17,074 bases of DNA from an uncultured Eubacteriales bacterium (GCA_900556535.1 USPI01000008.1:1-17074), one strand, 5' to 3'. Positions 6,946 to 15,321 are shown, numbered from the stretch's first letter. Numbers and translations are program-made. The notes: a model not told the origin generated them from the letters alone.

Positions 6946-9741
6946 ATGGCACAGAAATATGATGCGACACTGAATCTGCCCAAGACCGAGTTTCCCATGA
7001 GGGCAGGACTTCCCAAGCGCGAGCCGGATATGCTCAAGCACTGGGATGAGATCGATGTTTACGGTCTGATGCTCAAGAAAAACGAGGGCAAGCCTCTTTT
7101 CAATCTCCATGACGGCCCTCCGTTCTCCAACGGTGCGCTGCACATGGGTCACGCTCTGAACAAATCCCTCAAGGACTTCATCACCCGCAGCTATGCAATG
7201 CGCGGCTACTATACCCCCTACATTCCCGGCTGGGATAACCACGGTATGCCCATCGAGAGCGCCATCATCAAGGAGCAGAAGCTAAACCACAAGGCGATGA
7301 GCGTCGCCGACTTCCGCTCCGCCTGCCACGACTACGCCGACAAGTACATCGATGTCCAGCGCAGCGGCTTCAAGCGCATCGGCGTCATCGGCGACTGGGA
7401 GCACCCGTACAAGACCATGGACCCCGGCTTCGAGGCGATGGAGACCCGCGTTTTCGGCAAGATGTATAAAAACGGCCACATCTACAAGGGCCTCAAGCCC
7501 GTGTACTGGTGCGCTCACGACGAGACCGCGCTGGCAGAGGCCGAGATCGAATATAAGGACGACCCCTGCACGACAGTGTACGTCAAGTTCCCCATGCACG
7601 ACGATCAGGGCAAGCTGAGCCATCTGGATAAGAATAAGCTCTTCTTCGTCATCTGGACGACCACCATCTGGACTCTCCCCGGCAACCTCGCCATCGCGCT
7701 GCACCCCTCGGAGAGCTACGCCGTCGTCAAGGCGCCCAACGGCGAGATGTACATCATGGCCGAGGCGCTCGTGAAGAAGGTCATGGGTCTGGGCGGCTTT
7801 GAGGACTATGAGATCGTCGAGCTGCACGAGGGCGCGTTCTTTGAGAATATGCTCGCAGACCACCCCTTCCTGCCCAAGACCAGCCGCCTCGTTCTGGCGG
7901 ACTACGTCACCATGGACTCCGGCACGGGCTGCGTCCACACCGCACCCGGCTTCGGCGCGGACGACTATATGACCTGCAAGAAATACGGCATGGACATGGT
8001 CGTTCCCGTAAACGATCAGGGCAAGCACACCGAGTATGCCGGCAAGTACGCGGGCATGAGCACGGACGAGTCTAACCCCGTCATCCTCAACGACATGAAG
8101 GAGAGCGGAATGCTCTTCGCGTCCGAGAACATCATCCACAGCTACCCGCACTGCTGGAGATGCAAGAACCCGATCATCTTCCGCGCAACGCCGCAGTGGT
8201 TCTGCTCGGTCGATTCGTTCAAGGACGACGCGACCGCCGCGTGCGAGAACGTCAGATGGGTGCCGTCGTGGGGCAAGGACAGAATGAGAAGCATGATCCT
8301 CGAGCGCACCGACTGGTGCATCTCGCGCCAGCGCCGCTGGGGTCTGCCCATCCCCGTTTTCTACTGCGATGACTGCGGCAAGCCCGTCTGTACCGACGAG
8401 AGCATCGAGTCCGTCGCGGCTATCTACGAAAAGGAAGGCTCGAACGCATGGTTTGAGCGCGAGGCGGCAGAGCTTCTGCCGGAGGGCTTCACCTGCCCGC
8501 ACTGCGGCGGCAAGCACTTCACCAAGGAGACCGACACCCTTGACGGCTGGTTCGACTCAGGCTCGACCCACTACGCGGCAATGGAGCGCGATCAGGGCTT
8601 CTGGCCTGCCACGATGTACATCGAGGGTCTTGACCAGTACCGCGGCTGGTTCCAGTCCTCCCTGCTCGTTGCCGTCGGCGCACTGGGACGCGGCGCACCG
8701 TTCAAGGAGTGCCTGACCCACGGCTGGACGGTCGACGGCGAGGGCAGAGCAATGCACAAATCCCTCGGCAACGGCATGGACCCCGCCGAGATCTTCGAGA
8801 AATACGGCGCGGACCTGCTGCGTCTGTGGGCAGGCTCGTCGGACTATCACGTTGACGTGCGCTGCTCGGACGAAATTTTCAAGCAGCTTTCTCAGAACTA
8901 CCTCAAGTTCCGCAACACCGCGCGCTACTGCCTCGGCAACCTCGACGGCTTCGACGCAAACAGCCTCGTTGAGCCCGAGGAGATGCTCGAGCTGGATAAG
9001 TGGGCGATCACGCGCCTCAACAAGCTCATCGAGAAGGCGTTCGCCGCCTATGACGAGTACGAGTTCCACGTCGTCAGCCACCTCATCAACGACTTCTGCG
9101 TCGTTGAGCTGAGTAACTTCTACCTCGACATCATCAAGGACAGACTTTACTGCTCCGGCAGAAACAGCCTTGAGCGCCGCAGCGCCCAGACTGCGCTCTT
9201 CCTTATCCTCGACACGCTCACCAAGATGTTCGCGCCCATCCTCGCCTTCACCTGCGATGAGATCTGGCTGGCAATGCCCCACCGCGCCGAGGACGATGCG
9301 AGAAACGTCGTGCTCAACGAGATGAACAAACCCTTTGTGCAGTATGCTCTGGACGAGGCGGAGATGGCCAAGTGGGATAAGCTCATTGCTGTCAGAAGCG
9401 ATGTCAACGGCGTGCTCGAAAAGGCGCGTGCGGATAAGCGCATCGGCAAGCCCCTTGAGGCGTCCGTCACCCTGCGTGCTCAGGGCGAGAGCAAGGCCGT
9501 GCTCGACAGCATCTCCGACATGGATCTTAAGGATCTGCTCATCGTCTCCGAGTGCCTCATCTCCGAGGACGAGGCGAATGACGAGGGTGCAGTCGTCGCG
9601 GCAGGCGTCAATAACCCCGGCCTTACCGTCTCCGTGCGCGAGGCAGAGGGCGTTAAGTGCCCGCGCTGCTGGATGCACTCCAAGGCCGCCGATCCCGAAA
9701 CCGGACTTTGCCCGCGCTGCAAGGCCGTGCTTGAGGCGTAA
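6946..9741 (+). CDS. ileS: Isoleucyl-tRNA synthetase
   Basis: Class Ia synthetase charging tRNA-Ile, with editing of misactivated valine. The 931-residue protein shows the HIGH motif as HMGH (66-69), the Thr-rich editing motif TTTIWTLPGNLAIALHP (about 239-255) and GTGCVHTAPGFGADDY in the CP1 domain. It also has WCISRQRRWGLPIPVFYC, an internal zinc-binding pair (CDDCG, CPHCGG), GWFDSGS, and a C-terminal zinc motif CPRCW...CPRC (about 905-925). The KMSKS loop reads AMHKSLGN (about 602-609), keeping the second Lys but losing the first. The start at 6946 is chosen over 6931 because GGAGG lies 8 bases before it, within the longer frame. It follows divIVA as in the classical ylm-divIVA-ileS order, but here behind a terminator and repeat block A. 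Confidence 0.97.
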   Translation: MAQKYDATLNLPKTEFPMRAGLPKREPDMLKHWDEIDVYGLMLKKNEGKPLFNLHDGPPFSNGALHMGHALNKSLKDFITRSYAMRGYYTPYIPGWDNHGMPIESAIIKEQKLNHKAMSVADFRSACHDYADKYIDVQRSGFKRIGVIGDWEHPYKTMDPGFEAMETRVFGKMYKNGHIYKGLKPVYWCAHDETALAEAEIEYKDDPCTTVYVKFPMHDDQGKLSHLDKNKLFFVIWTTTIWTLPGNLAIALHPSESYAVVKAPNGEMYIMAEALVKKVMGLGGFEDYEIVELHEGAFFENMLADHPFLPKTSRLVLADYVTMDSGTGCVHTAPGFGADDYMTCKKYGMDMVVPVNDQGKHTEYAGKYAGMSTDESNPVILNDMKESGMLFASENIIHSYPHCWRCKNPIIFRATPQWFCSVDSFKDDATAACENVRWVPSWGKDRMRSMILERTDWCISRQRRWGLPIPVFYCDDCGKPVCTDESIESVAAIYEKEGSNAWFEREAAELLPEGFTCPHCGGKHFTKETDTLDGWFDSGSTHYAAMERDQGFWPATMYIEGLDQYRGWFQSSLLVAVGALGRGAPFKECLTHGWTVDGEGRAMHKSLGNGMDPAEIFEKYGADLLRLWAGSSDYHVDVRCSDEIFKQLSQNYLKFRNTARYCLGNLDGFDANSLVEPEEMLELDKWAITRLNKLIEKAFAAYDEYEFHVVSHLINDFCVVELSNFYLDIIKDRLYCSGRNSLERRSAQTALFLILDTLTKMFAPILAFTCDEIWLAMPHRAEDDARNVVLNEMNKPFVQYALDEAEMAKWDKLIAVRSDVNGVLEKARADKRIGKPLEASVTLRAQGESKAVLDSISDMDLKDLLIVSECLISEDEANDEGAVVAAGVNNPGLTVSVREAEGVKCPRCWMHSKAADPETGLCPRCKAVLEA

Positions 9742-9751
9742 AATTAATAAT

Positions 9752-9784
9752 AAAATGCACTACCGATCGGTAGTGCATTTTTTT
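9752..9784. terminator. Bidirectional intrinsic terminator (ileS and CNNM genes)
   Basis: Bases 9752-9781 form a 30-bp perfect palindrome centred between 9766 and 9767, with core GCACTACCGATCGGTAGTGC. It is flanked by T residues on the + side (to 9784) and A residues on the left, so both strands read hairpin plus U-tract. It lies between the convergent ends of ileS and the minus-strand transporter pair. Confidence 0.93.
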
Positions 9785-9798
9785 GATATTAAGTTAAA

Positions 9799-11073
9799 TC
9801 ACGAGTCATCGTCATTAGGCTCGGCTTCGCGGACAACGAGAACCTTTTCGACGCGCAGCCCGTCCATTTCAAGGACGCTTATGTGCAGATTTTCGTAGTC
9901 AAAGCTGTCGCCCACCTTCGGGAACGCGCCGAACATTTCGATAGTCCAGCCGCCGACGGTCTCGCTCTCGGCGTCGAAATCACGCTCGCGGATGCCGACA
10001 AGGTCGAGAAAATCGGAAATGCTCATGTCGCCGTCAAGCTCAAGCTCGCCCGTCGAGCGCTCAAGTATCTCCTCTTTGACCTCGTCCGTGTCGTCCCAGA
10101 TCTCGCCCACGAGCTGCTCGAGCACGTCCTCCATCGACAGTATGCCGAGCGTGCCGCCGTACTCGTCGGTAACGATGGCAAGGTGCTGCTTTGCCTTTCT
10201 CAGCTCGGCAAGCACCGCGGGCAGCTTCATGGTCTTGTACACATAGCAGGGCTTCATCAGCAGACTGCGGATATCGGGCATCTCCTCGCCGGCAAGCGCC
10301 TTGAGGAAGTGGTTGAGATACAAAACGCCGATGATATTGTCAACGCTGTCCTCGTAAACGGGGATGCGCGAGTAAGGCGCGGTGTCGATGATGCGCAGCT
10401 TCTCGGCGTCGTCCTCGTCAATGTCGAGCGCAACGACGTCAACGCGCGCGGTCATGACCTCGCTTGCCATGATGTCGGAAAAATCAATGGCTGCCTGAAC
10501 GAGCTCGGAGCGATCCTCGTCGAGCACGTCCTCGTCCTCGGCGGTCTCGATGATGGAGGAAAGCTCCTCAACGGCGGCCTCCTCGTCCTCCTCGTCCTGC
10601 TCGCCCTTGAGACCGAGCGTCAGCAGCTTCACCAGCCCCACAACGAGGCGGATGAGCGGCATGAGCAGTATCGTCAGAGCGCGCACGAAGTAGGCGTAGC
10701 TCTCCGCAAGGCGGTTTGCGCTGCCCTTTGCGACGATCTTCGGGATGGTCTCGCCGAAGATTATGACGAGCACGGTTATAACGAGGGTCGATACCCACGC
10801 ATAGCTCTCGTCGCCGTTAAATATTTCGAGCACGAGCAGCGAGCCGAGGGTGGAGTTTGTGATGTTGACAAGATTGTTGCCGATGAGTATCGCGGAGAGC
10901 GAGTCGTCGAATTTATCGACTATCTTCAGCGCGACTCCGGCCTTTTTCGAGCCGTCCTCGTGCCTGCCCTCAAGACGCATACGGTTGCAGCTTGAATAGG
11001 ACATCTCGGCAGAGGAGAAAATGTTGGAGAAGATTATGCAGACAACGATGCCGCAAAGATATATCCACGTCAT
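9799..11073 (-). CDS. CNNM/CorC-HlyC family transporter (second of tandem pair)
   Basis: Members of this family combine a DUF21/CNNM membrane domain, a CBS pair and a CorC_HlyC C-terminal domain; characterised members handle Mg2+ (or Co2+) efflux, and the name 'hemolysin' is historical. In these 424 residues the membrane domain covers about 1-155, with FGETIPKIVAK conserved. The CBS pair follows: MTARVDVVALD, then YSRIPVYEDSVDNIIGVLYL, and later LAIVTDEYGGTLGILSMEDV followed by LEQLVGEIWDD. The last 85 residues form the CorC_HlyC domain. An acidic insert (GEQDEEDEEAA) lies between membrane and CBS domains. The start overlaps the upstream paralogue's stop as ATGA, implying coupled expression. 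GGTGAG precedes the ATG. The substrate cannot be fixed from sequence. Confidence 0.92.
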   Translation of the reverse strand: MTWIYLCGIVVCIIFSNIFSSAEMSYSSCNRMRLEGRHEDGSKKAGVALKIVDKFDDSLSAILIGNNLVNITNSTLGSLLVLEIFNGDESYAWVSTLVITVLVIIFGETIPKIVAKGSANRLAESYAYFVRALTILLMPLIRLVVGLVKLLTLGLKGEQDEEDEEAAVEELSSIIETAEDEDVLDEDRSELVQAAIDFSDIMASEVMTARVDVVALDIDEDDAEKLRIIDTAPYSRIPVYEDSVDNIIGVLYLNHFLKALAGEEMPDIRSLLMKPCYVYKTMKLPAVLAELRKAKQHLAIVTDEYGGTLGILSMEDVLEQLVGEIWDDTDEVKEEILERSTGELELDGDMSISDFLDLVGIRERDFDAESETVGGWTIEMFGAFPKVGDSFDYENLHISVLEMDGLRVEKVLVVREAEPNDDDS

Positions 11074-12344
11074 TTGCTCTCACCGTCCTTTCCGGCAAGC
11101 GCGACCCTGAGCCGGAGGATGCGGTTATTGCGCATTTCCGTCACGGTGACGCAGATATCGTCATATGTAAAGCTGTCGCCCACGCGGGGGATAAGGTCAA
11201 ACTGCTCATATGCCCATTCGCCGAGGAGCTTATTGGTGAACTCATCGTCCTCCTCGTCCTTTTCCAGCAGCTCGAACACGTCGCTGACCGCCATCTCGGC
11301 GGTGCAGTCCCACGCGCCGTCGCCGAGGCTCGTGTAAGGCTCCTCAACAACGTCGTCCTCGTCCCATATTTCGCCCACCAGCTCCTCGAGGATATCCTCG
11401 ACCGTGACGATGCCGAGCGTGCCGCCGTAGTTATCCGTGACGACCGCCATGTTGATGCGCCTTTTGCTCATAATGGGCAGCAGCGCGTCGATGTTCGTGC
11501 TGCCGTGGATGAAGTACGGCTCGTCAAGCAGGGCGCGCAGGTCGGTCTTTTCGCCCTCGCGCAGGTAGGTCTTTATGAATTTCCTAATCGACAGTATGCC
11601 GATTATGTTGTCGATGCTGCCGTCGTAAACGGGCAGGCGGCTGTGCGTCTCGGCGCGTATCGTTGCGAGAATATCGTCAAGGCTGTCGTCAACGTCGAGC
11701 GCGACGATGTCAACGCGCGAGGTGAGGATGCTCTCAACGGTCGTTTCTGCAAATTGCAGCGCGGAGCTTATAAGCTCTCCGCGCTCGGAATCGAGGCTGC
11801 CCTCCTCGGTCATGTCCTCGATGATGTCATAAATTTCGTCCTCCGTGACGGAGATCTGCGGGTCTGCCTTGACAAAGCGCGCGGCAAAATTGCCGATCGC
11901 GGTCAGCACGGAGGCAAGCGGTCTCAGAACGGTCATGAAAAACCACAGCGAGCCCGCGACCGATAGGGACAGCCGCTCGCTGTATTTTTTTGCGATGCTC
12001 TTCGGGAGCATTTCGCCGACGAAAAAGACGGCGAGGGTCATCACGAAGGTGCTTATCGTGACGGCAACGGAAACGCCCGGATACATTCGCGTCACGGCAA
12101 GCGTCGCAATGCTCGCCGCGGAAAGATGCACGATATTCGTGCAGATGAGAATGCTCGTTATCGCAAGGTCAAAGTTATCGAGCACCTTCAGCGCCTTTTC
12201 GGCCTTCGGCTCTCCGCGCTCGGCACGGATCTTTATCTTCACCTTCGACACCGAGGCAAACGAGGTCTCCGCCACCGCAAAGTACGCGGCGCAGAGAATA
12301 AGTAAAATTACGACAATCAGCGACAATCGACTGGCATCGTCCAT
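11070..12344 (-). CDS. CNNM/CorC-HlyC family transporter (first of tandem pair)
   Basis: It is also 424 residues and has the same domain order as its downstream neighbour, so the pair arose by duplication or serves as two subunits. Membrane segments lie at about 8-28, 58-80, 88-112 and 125-150, with FFVGEMLPKSIAKK after the third. The CBS part contains LTSRVDIVALDVDD, HSRLPVYDGSIDNIIGILSI and MAVVTDNYGGTLGIVTVEDI followed by LEELVGEIWDE. A CorC_HlyC domain closes the protein. The sequences have diverged clearly, most in the membrane domain. An in-frame TGA three codons upstream fixes the ATG at 12344. The best Shine-Dalgarno (AGGAG, 12364-12360) is unusually far at about 15 bases. The promoter at 12399-12427 should drive both genes. 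Confidence 0.92.
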   Translation of the reverse strand: MDDASRLSLIVVILLILCAAYFAVAETSFASVSKVKIKIRAERGEPKAEKALKVLDNFDLAITSILICTNIVHLSAASIATLAVTRMYPGVSVAVTISTFVMTLAVFFVGEMLPKSIAKKYSERLSLSVAGSLWFFMTVLRPLASVLTAIGNFAARFVKADPQISVTEDEIYDIIEDMTEEGSLDSERGELISSALQFAETTVESILTSRVDIVALDVDDSLDDILATIRAETHSRLPVYDGSIDNIIGILSIRKFIKTYLREGEKTDLRALLDEPYFIHGSTNIDALLPIMSKRRINMAVVTDNYGGTLGIVTVEDILEELVGEIWDEDDVVEEPYTSLGDGAWDCTAEMAVSDVFELLEKDEEDDEFTNKLLGEWAYEQFDLIPRVGDSFTYDDICVTVTEMRNNRILRLRVALAGKDGESK

Positions 12345-12398
12345 TTCGGATCAAACACGCTCCTATTCGTGGGCATTACGCCCGGTAAATTAAAATTC

Positions 12399-12427
12399 AG
12401 TATAGCATAGCAGTTTATTGCAGTCAA
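12399..12427 (-). promoter_or_regulatory. Sigma-A-type promoter for the CNNM gene pair
   Basis: On the minus strand TTGACT (12427-12422) and TATACT (12404-12399) are separated by exactly 17 bp, with TGC just before the -10 giving an extended -10. The predicted start of transcription is near 12391, leaving a leader of roughly 45-50 bases before the ATG at 12344. Confidence 0.8.
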
Positions 12428-12486
12428 TGAATTCGCGGTAAATTATAGCCGATACGCCGCCCTCGGGCGGGTAAAAATACATATAA

Positions 12487-12511
12487 CGCTTAGTCTGTGG
12501 CAGACTAAGCG
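12487..12511 (+). promoter_or_regulatory. Perfect 11-bp leader hairpin before the ypeB-like gene
   Basis: CGCTTAGTCTG, TGG and CAGACTAAGCG form an 11-bp stem with a 3-base loop. It ends one base before the GAGGTGG Shine-Dalgarno (12513-12519). There is no T-run, so it is not a terminator. It could shape ribosome access or protect the mRNA 5' end, or be a DNA palindrome for a regulator. No convincing sporulation promoter was found nearby. Confidence 0.6.
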
Positions 12512-12523
12512 CGAGGTGGTTCG

Positions 12524-13780
12524 ATGTATATCAGAAAAAAGACCTTTGTTCTCATGCTTACCTATCTGCTTGCCGCGCTCATCGCTCTGGGCGCGTACAC
12601 GGCGGCGCATTTTTCGCTCGAGTCGGGATGCCGCCGCACGGCGCGTCAGGGCTATGAGCTCGCCTTCGAGGAGACGGTACTGTCTGCCGACAGGCTCGCG
12701 CAGGAGCTGCACCGCGCCTGCTATGCCGCCGGCGGAGCGTACTCTGCGGCGGTGTGCGCGGATATTTATGCAAGCAGCCTGTCCGAAATAATGACCGTGG
12801 CGGCGCTGCCGTTTTCCACGCAGGAGCTTGAGCGGACGGCGGAGTTTGCGGCAAAGTCGGGGGACTATGCGCGCTCGCTTTTAAAAAGCGCTGCCGAGGG
12901 AGGGCTCGACGATGCCGCGCGTGAAAATTTTGCGCGGCTTTATAAAACCGCGGCGGAGCTTGCCGAGAGTCTGCGCAAACTGCAAAACGATGTTAACGAC
13001 GGCGCCGTTTTTTTGGACTTTCCCGAAAATAAATTCTCCTCGCCCGACAAGACCGTGAGCGAGGCGATGCTTGCCATCGAGGCGGGCATGGATGAGACGG
13101 TGATAGACGGCTACGCGGGGAAATATTCCGCTGCTGCCGCCGTGTGCGATGGCGAAAGCACCGTTTCCGAGCGGGAGGCGCTCATCGCGGCGGCTGATTT
13201 TTTCGGACTTGACCCGGAGCAGCTGAGCCTGCGCTGCACCGCTAAAAACGGCACGCGCTGCTTTAGCTTCGACGGCGGGGATATCTGCGTTGACGGCTGC
13301 GGGCGCGTCGTGTCGCTCTCCTCGGAGCGAGCCGTTGCGGGCGATATGTCCGATGCCGAGCTTCTTGAGCGGGCGCGGGAATTTCTCGCGCTGCGCGGCT
13401 TTGAGGATATGCACCTTGTCTCGTCCGAGCGCAGCGGGAGCGTCCTTGCGCTTGAGCTGGAGTGCACCGAAAACGGTGTGCGCCGCGTGGGGGACTGCAT
13501 TAAGATCTCCTTCGCCGCCGATGACGGGCAGGTGTATTCCTACGACGCCTCGGGGCACCTTGCGCGGCACGATCTCAACGCTTCGGATAGCTGCGCCATG
13601 ACCGAGGCCGAGGCTCGCGCCGCGCTGCCGGGTAACCTTCGCGTGCGCAGCGTCGGGCAGTGCTATGTCATGCTCGACGGCGGTGAAAGCGAGCTGTGCT
13701 ATGAGTTTTCCTGCCTCGGCATCGACGATGAGCCCGTCACCGCCCTCGTCTCCCCCAACATCTTTTTAGTTGCGTTTTGA
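12524..13780 (+). CDS. ypeB: Germination protein YpeB-like
   Basis: YpeB is a spore inner-membrane/cortex protein that stabilises and localises the cortex-lytic enzyme SleB. The 418-residue product has an N-terminal membrane segment (about 8-29) and a helical domain (about 35-190) containing LYKTAAELAESLRKLQNDVN. A link with VIDGYAGKYS follows, then three YPEB/PepSY-type repeats, starting near SEREALIAAADFFGLDPEQL, SDAELLERAREFLALRGF and TEAEARAALPGNLRVRSVGQ, and ending in CYEFSC. Where family members usually finish with a 'VxVNAxTGxE'-like strand, this one reads PVTALVSPNIFLVAF and stops. Its last two sense codons and the TGA (GCG TTT TGA, 13772-13780) are the tip of repeat block B, so the native C-terminus may have been replaced. 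No sleB is in the window. It lies divergent from the CNNM pair and convergent with spoIID. Confidence 0.8.
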   Translation: MYIRKKTFVLMLTYLLAALIALGAYTAAHFSLESGCRRTARQGYELAFEETVLSADRLAQELHRACYAAGGAYSAAVCADIYASSLSEIMTVAALPFSTQELERTAEFAAKSGDYARSLLKSAAEGGLDDAARENFARLYKTAAELAESLRKLQNDVNDGAVFLDFPENKFSSPDKTVSEAMLAIEAGMDETVIDGYAGKYSAAAAVCDGESTVSEREALIAAADFFGLDPEQLSLRCTAKNGTRCFSFDGGDICVDGCGRVVSLSSERAVAGDMSDAELLERAREFLALRGFEDMHLVSSERSGSVLALELECTENGVRRVGDCIKISFAADDGQVYSYDASGHLARHDLNASDSCAMTEAEARAALPGNLRVRSVGQCYVMLDGGESELCYEFSCLGIDDEPVTALVSPNIFLVAF

Positions 13781-13951
13781 CGCGCCTACGGATACGCATA
13801 TTGCGTCAGCACGGTATCGAAGGCGCGGAGGAAACCGTAGTTGTATCGCTGCCCGTGGGTGCAATCTTTGTCGCAGTCAGTCACCGTGCCACCGTAGTTA
13901 AATCTACCGCCGATGTCCGTGGCGCATCGCCTCAACGGCAGTTGCCCCTGC

Positions 13952-13968
13952 GGCGAGCATTGCTCGCC
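13952..13968. repeat. Palindrome GGCGAGC-ATT-GCTCGCC
   Basis: It matches the palindrome at 6371-6389, except that the outermost left G has become C, so the stem is 7 bp here. CCCGCATG follows as in block A. Confidence 0.8.
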
Positions 13969-14036
13969 CGCATGGTCAGTAGTTTTGGTTATTTGAAATG
14001 TTGAAAAGACATGACAGCGTAGTTGCCAAGGCACTT

Positions 14037-14169
14037 GCCTTCCCCTTGAGGGGAAGGTGGGTCGGAGCGAAGCGGAGAGCCGGATGAGGTGTTTAAATTC
14101 CTCATTATAAGGCTTTAAATCACCTCATCAGTCAGGCTGCGCCTGACAGCTTCCCCTCAAGGGGAAGCC
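14037..14169 (+). repeat. 133-bp composite hairpin repeat (orientation 1)
   Basis: Ends are GCCTTCCCCTTGAGGGGAAG and CTTCCCCTCAAGGGGAAGCC, each itself a TTCCCC/GGGGAA hairpin. The middle holds GATGAGGTG and CACCTCATC as inverted arms around a short AT-rich centre, and a GTCAGGC-TGC-GCCTGAC stem. The unit is the reverse complement of the copy at 16934-17066, with the same total length. Confidence 0.88.
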
Positions 14170-14342
14170 AATAGCGCCACTGCCGTGGCGGGCAGAGCGC
14201 CACCAACAATGGCGGTGGATTATGCTGCGCAGGCCCGGTAACGAACTGCCGACTAAAACAGCACTTGCGGGAAGCGACAGCCTTGCGGTTTCGTCGGCAT
14301 TTTCGTAACCGAGCTACCGCAATAGATGTATAGGAAGGAGCG

Positions 14343-15302
14343 TCAAGGCGCTATTAAAAGAGTGGAGGGGTAGTAGTGACGGAGGATGGCGCGGTAATCT
14401 TCGCCGCGGCGGGCGAGGGTGTTGGCGCCGTACTGGCTCATGCCGACGCCGTGACCGTAGCCGCGCACGGTGAAAACGAAGCCGCCGTCCTCGCGGGAAA
14501 GGTCGAAATCGGTCGAACGCAGCGAAAACAGCGTGCGCAGCTCGCTGCCGGTGAACTCGACGCCGCCTATCGTGACGGCCGCCACCCTGCCGGAATCGGT
14601 GCGCCGCGTGTTGCCGACCCACGCCGAAGGCTCGCCCGTCATGTCCGCCTCGGGGTGCAGATACAGCACCGTGTCGCGGAAATCGAGATCGCTGAGCCGC
14701 TCGGTCGTGATGAAATTCGGCACGTCGCTCTCGGTCTCGGGCGAGGAGACGCTTTGCAGATACGGCAGGTCAGACCAAATTTCGGCCGAGCTTGCCGTCG
14801 CGCCCTCGGACGAGGAGTGGAACGCGCACAGCGCCGCCTGTCCGTCATAGCTGAGGTATTCGCCGTCCGTGCTCTCCACGGCGGCTTTTATTTTTTTAAG
14901 CCTTTCGTCATGCTCCGCGCCCCACGCCGACTTGAGCTCCTCGGCACTGAGGTATGCCTGACAGCAGGCGGAGCTTGCGCACACGTCCGCGTCCTCGTGC
15001 TTCGGGTGGTCGATGAGGTGCTGGAGATAGCTGCGCGCCGCGACCGCCTGAGCCTTGAGCGCCTCCGGCTCAAACGACGCGGGCATCTCTGCCGCAACGA
15101 CCCCGACGAGGTAGTCGAAAACGCTCAGCTCCGTGACGCCGTCGCCCGTTTTCAGCCTCACGCTGCGGCTTTTGTCGCTCCCGAGCGGCGCTGCGGTCTT
15201 GTCCGGCGCGGGCGGCGTATCGTCGGTGCGCGGCAGAAAAAACCGAGGCAGCGCAAGCATCAGCGCCGTCAGCACCAGTGCCGCGGCGAGTATTCTTTTC
15301 AT
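14343..15302 (-). CDS. spoIID: Stage II sporulation protein D (SpoIID)
   Basis: SpoIID is the membrane-anchored lytic transglycosylase that, with SpoIIP and SpoIIM, remodels peptidoglycan during engulfment. The 319-residue product has an N-terminal membrane anchor (about 4-24). The catalytic motif VVAAEMPASFEPEALKAQAV has the conserved Glu at 72. A Cys/His cluster follows (H102, C108, C113, C114), comparable to the zinc-binding region known in clostridial SpoIID. The C-terminal signature GYGHGVGMSQYGANTLA starts at residue 281, then HYYPST. AAGGGGG lies 8 bases before the ATG. The final codons GCG CCT TGA (14351-14343) are the tip of repeat block B. The conserved domain is complete before that point, so function is probably intact. 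No clear sigma-E promoter is visible in the 85-bp divergent gap. Confidence 0.92.
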   Translation of the reverse strand: MKRILAAALVLTALMLALPRFFLPRTDDTPPAPDKTAAPLGSDKSRSVRLKTGDGVTELSVFDYLVGVVAAEMPASFEPEALKAQAVAARSYLQHLIDHPKHEDADVCASSACCQAYLSAEELKSAWGAEHDERLKKIKAAVESTDGEYLSYDGQAALCAFHSSSEGATASSAEIWSDLPYLQSVSSPETESDVPNFITTERLSDLDFRDTVLYLHPEADMTGEPSAWVGNTRRTDSGRVAAVTIGGVEFTGSELRTLFSLRSTDFDLSREDGGFVFTVRGYGHGVGMSQYGANTLARRGEDYRAILRHYYPSTLLIAP

Positions 15303-15321
15303 CGGGTTTCCCCCTTTCTTC

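Larger units (their letters stand above)
13772..14351. repeat. Repeat block B: complete TIR-bounded, MITE-like element between ypeB and spoIID
   Basis: The left terminus (13772-13805) begins GCGTTTTGACGC and ends GATACGCATATTGCG. The right terminus (14318-14351), read inward from the other end, begins GCGCCTTGACGCTCC and ends ATACATCTATTGCG. The similarity continues inward to about 68 bp (CGGTATCGAAGGCGC with GAAACC against CGGTTACGAAAATGC with GAAACC). Inside are a GGCGAGC-ATT-GCTCGCC palindrome (13952 on), a complete 133-bp hairpin repeat (14037-14169) and the right-arm module shared with block A. Both tips overlap coding ends: the left tip gives the ypeB stop and the right tip the spoIID stop. 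No transposase is encoded. No other gene is seen in this roughly 560-bp gap. Confidence 0.75.

Noticed and set aside
9883..11966. Plus-strand open frames of 370 and 324 codons opposite the CNNM genes
   Set aside because: They are mirror shadows of the minus-strand transporters, which have clear CBS and CorC_HlyC motifs.
12480..12487. Sigma-E-like -10 (CATATAAC) before the ypeB-like gene
   Set aside because: No matching -35 element is found at the right distance, and the site overlaps the start of the leader hairpin.
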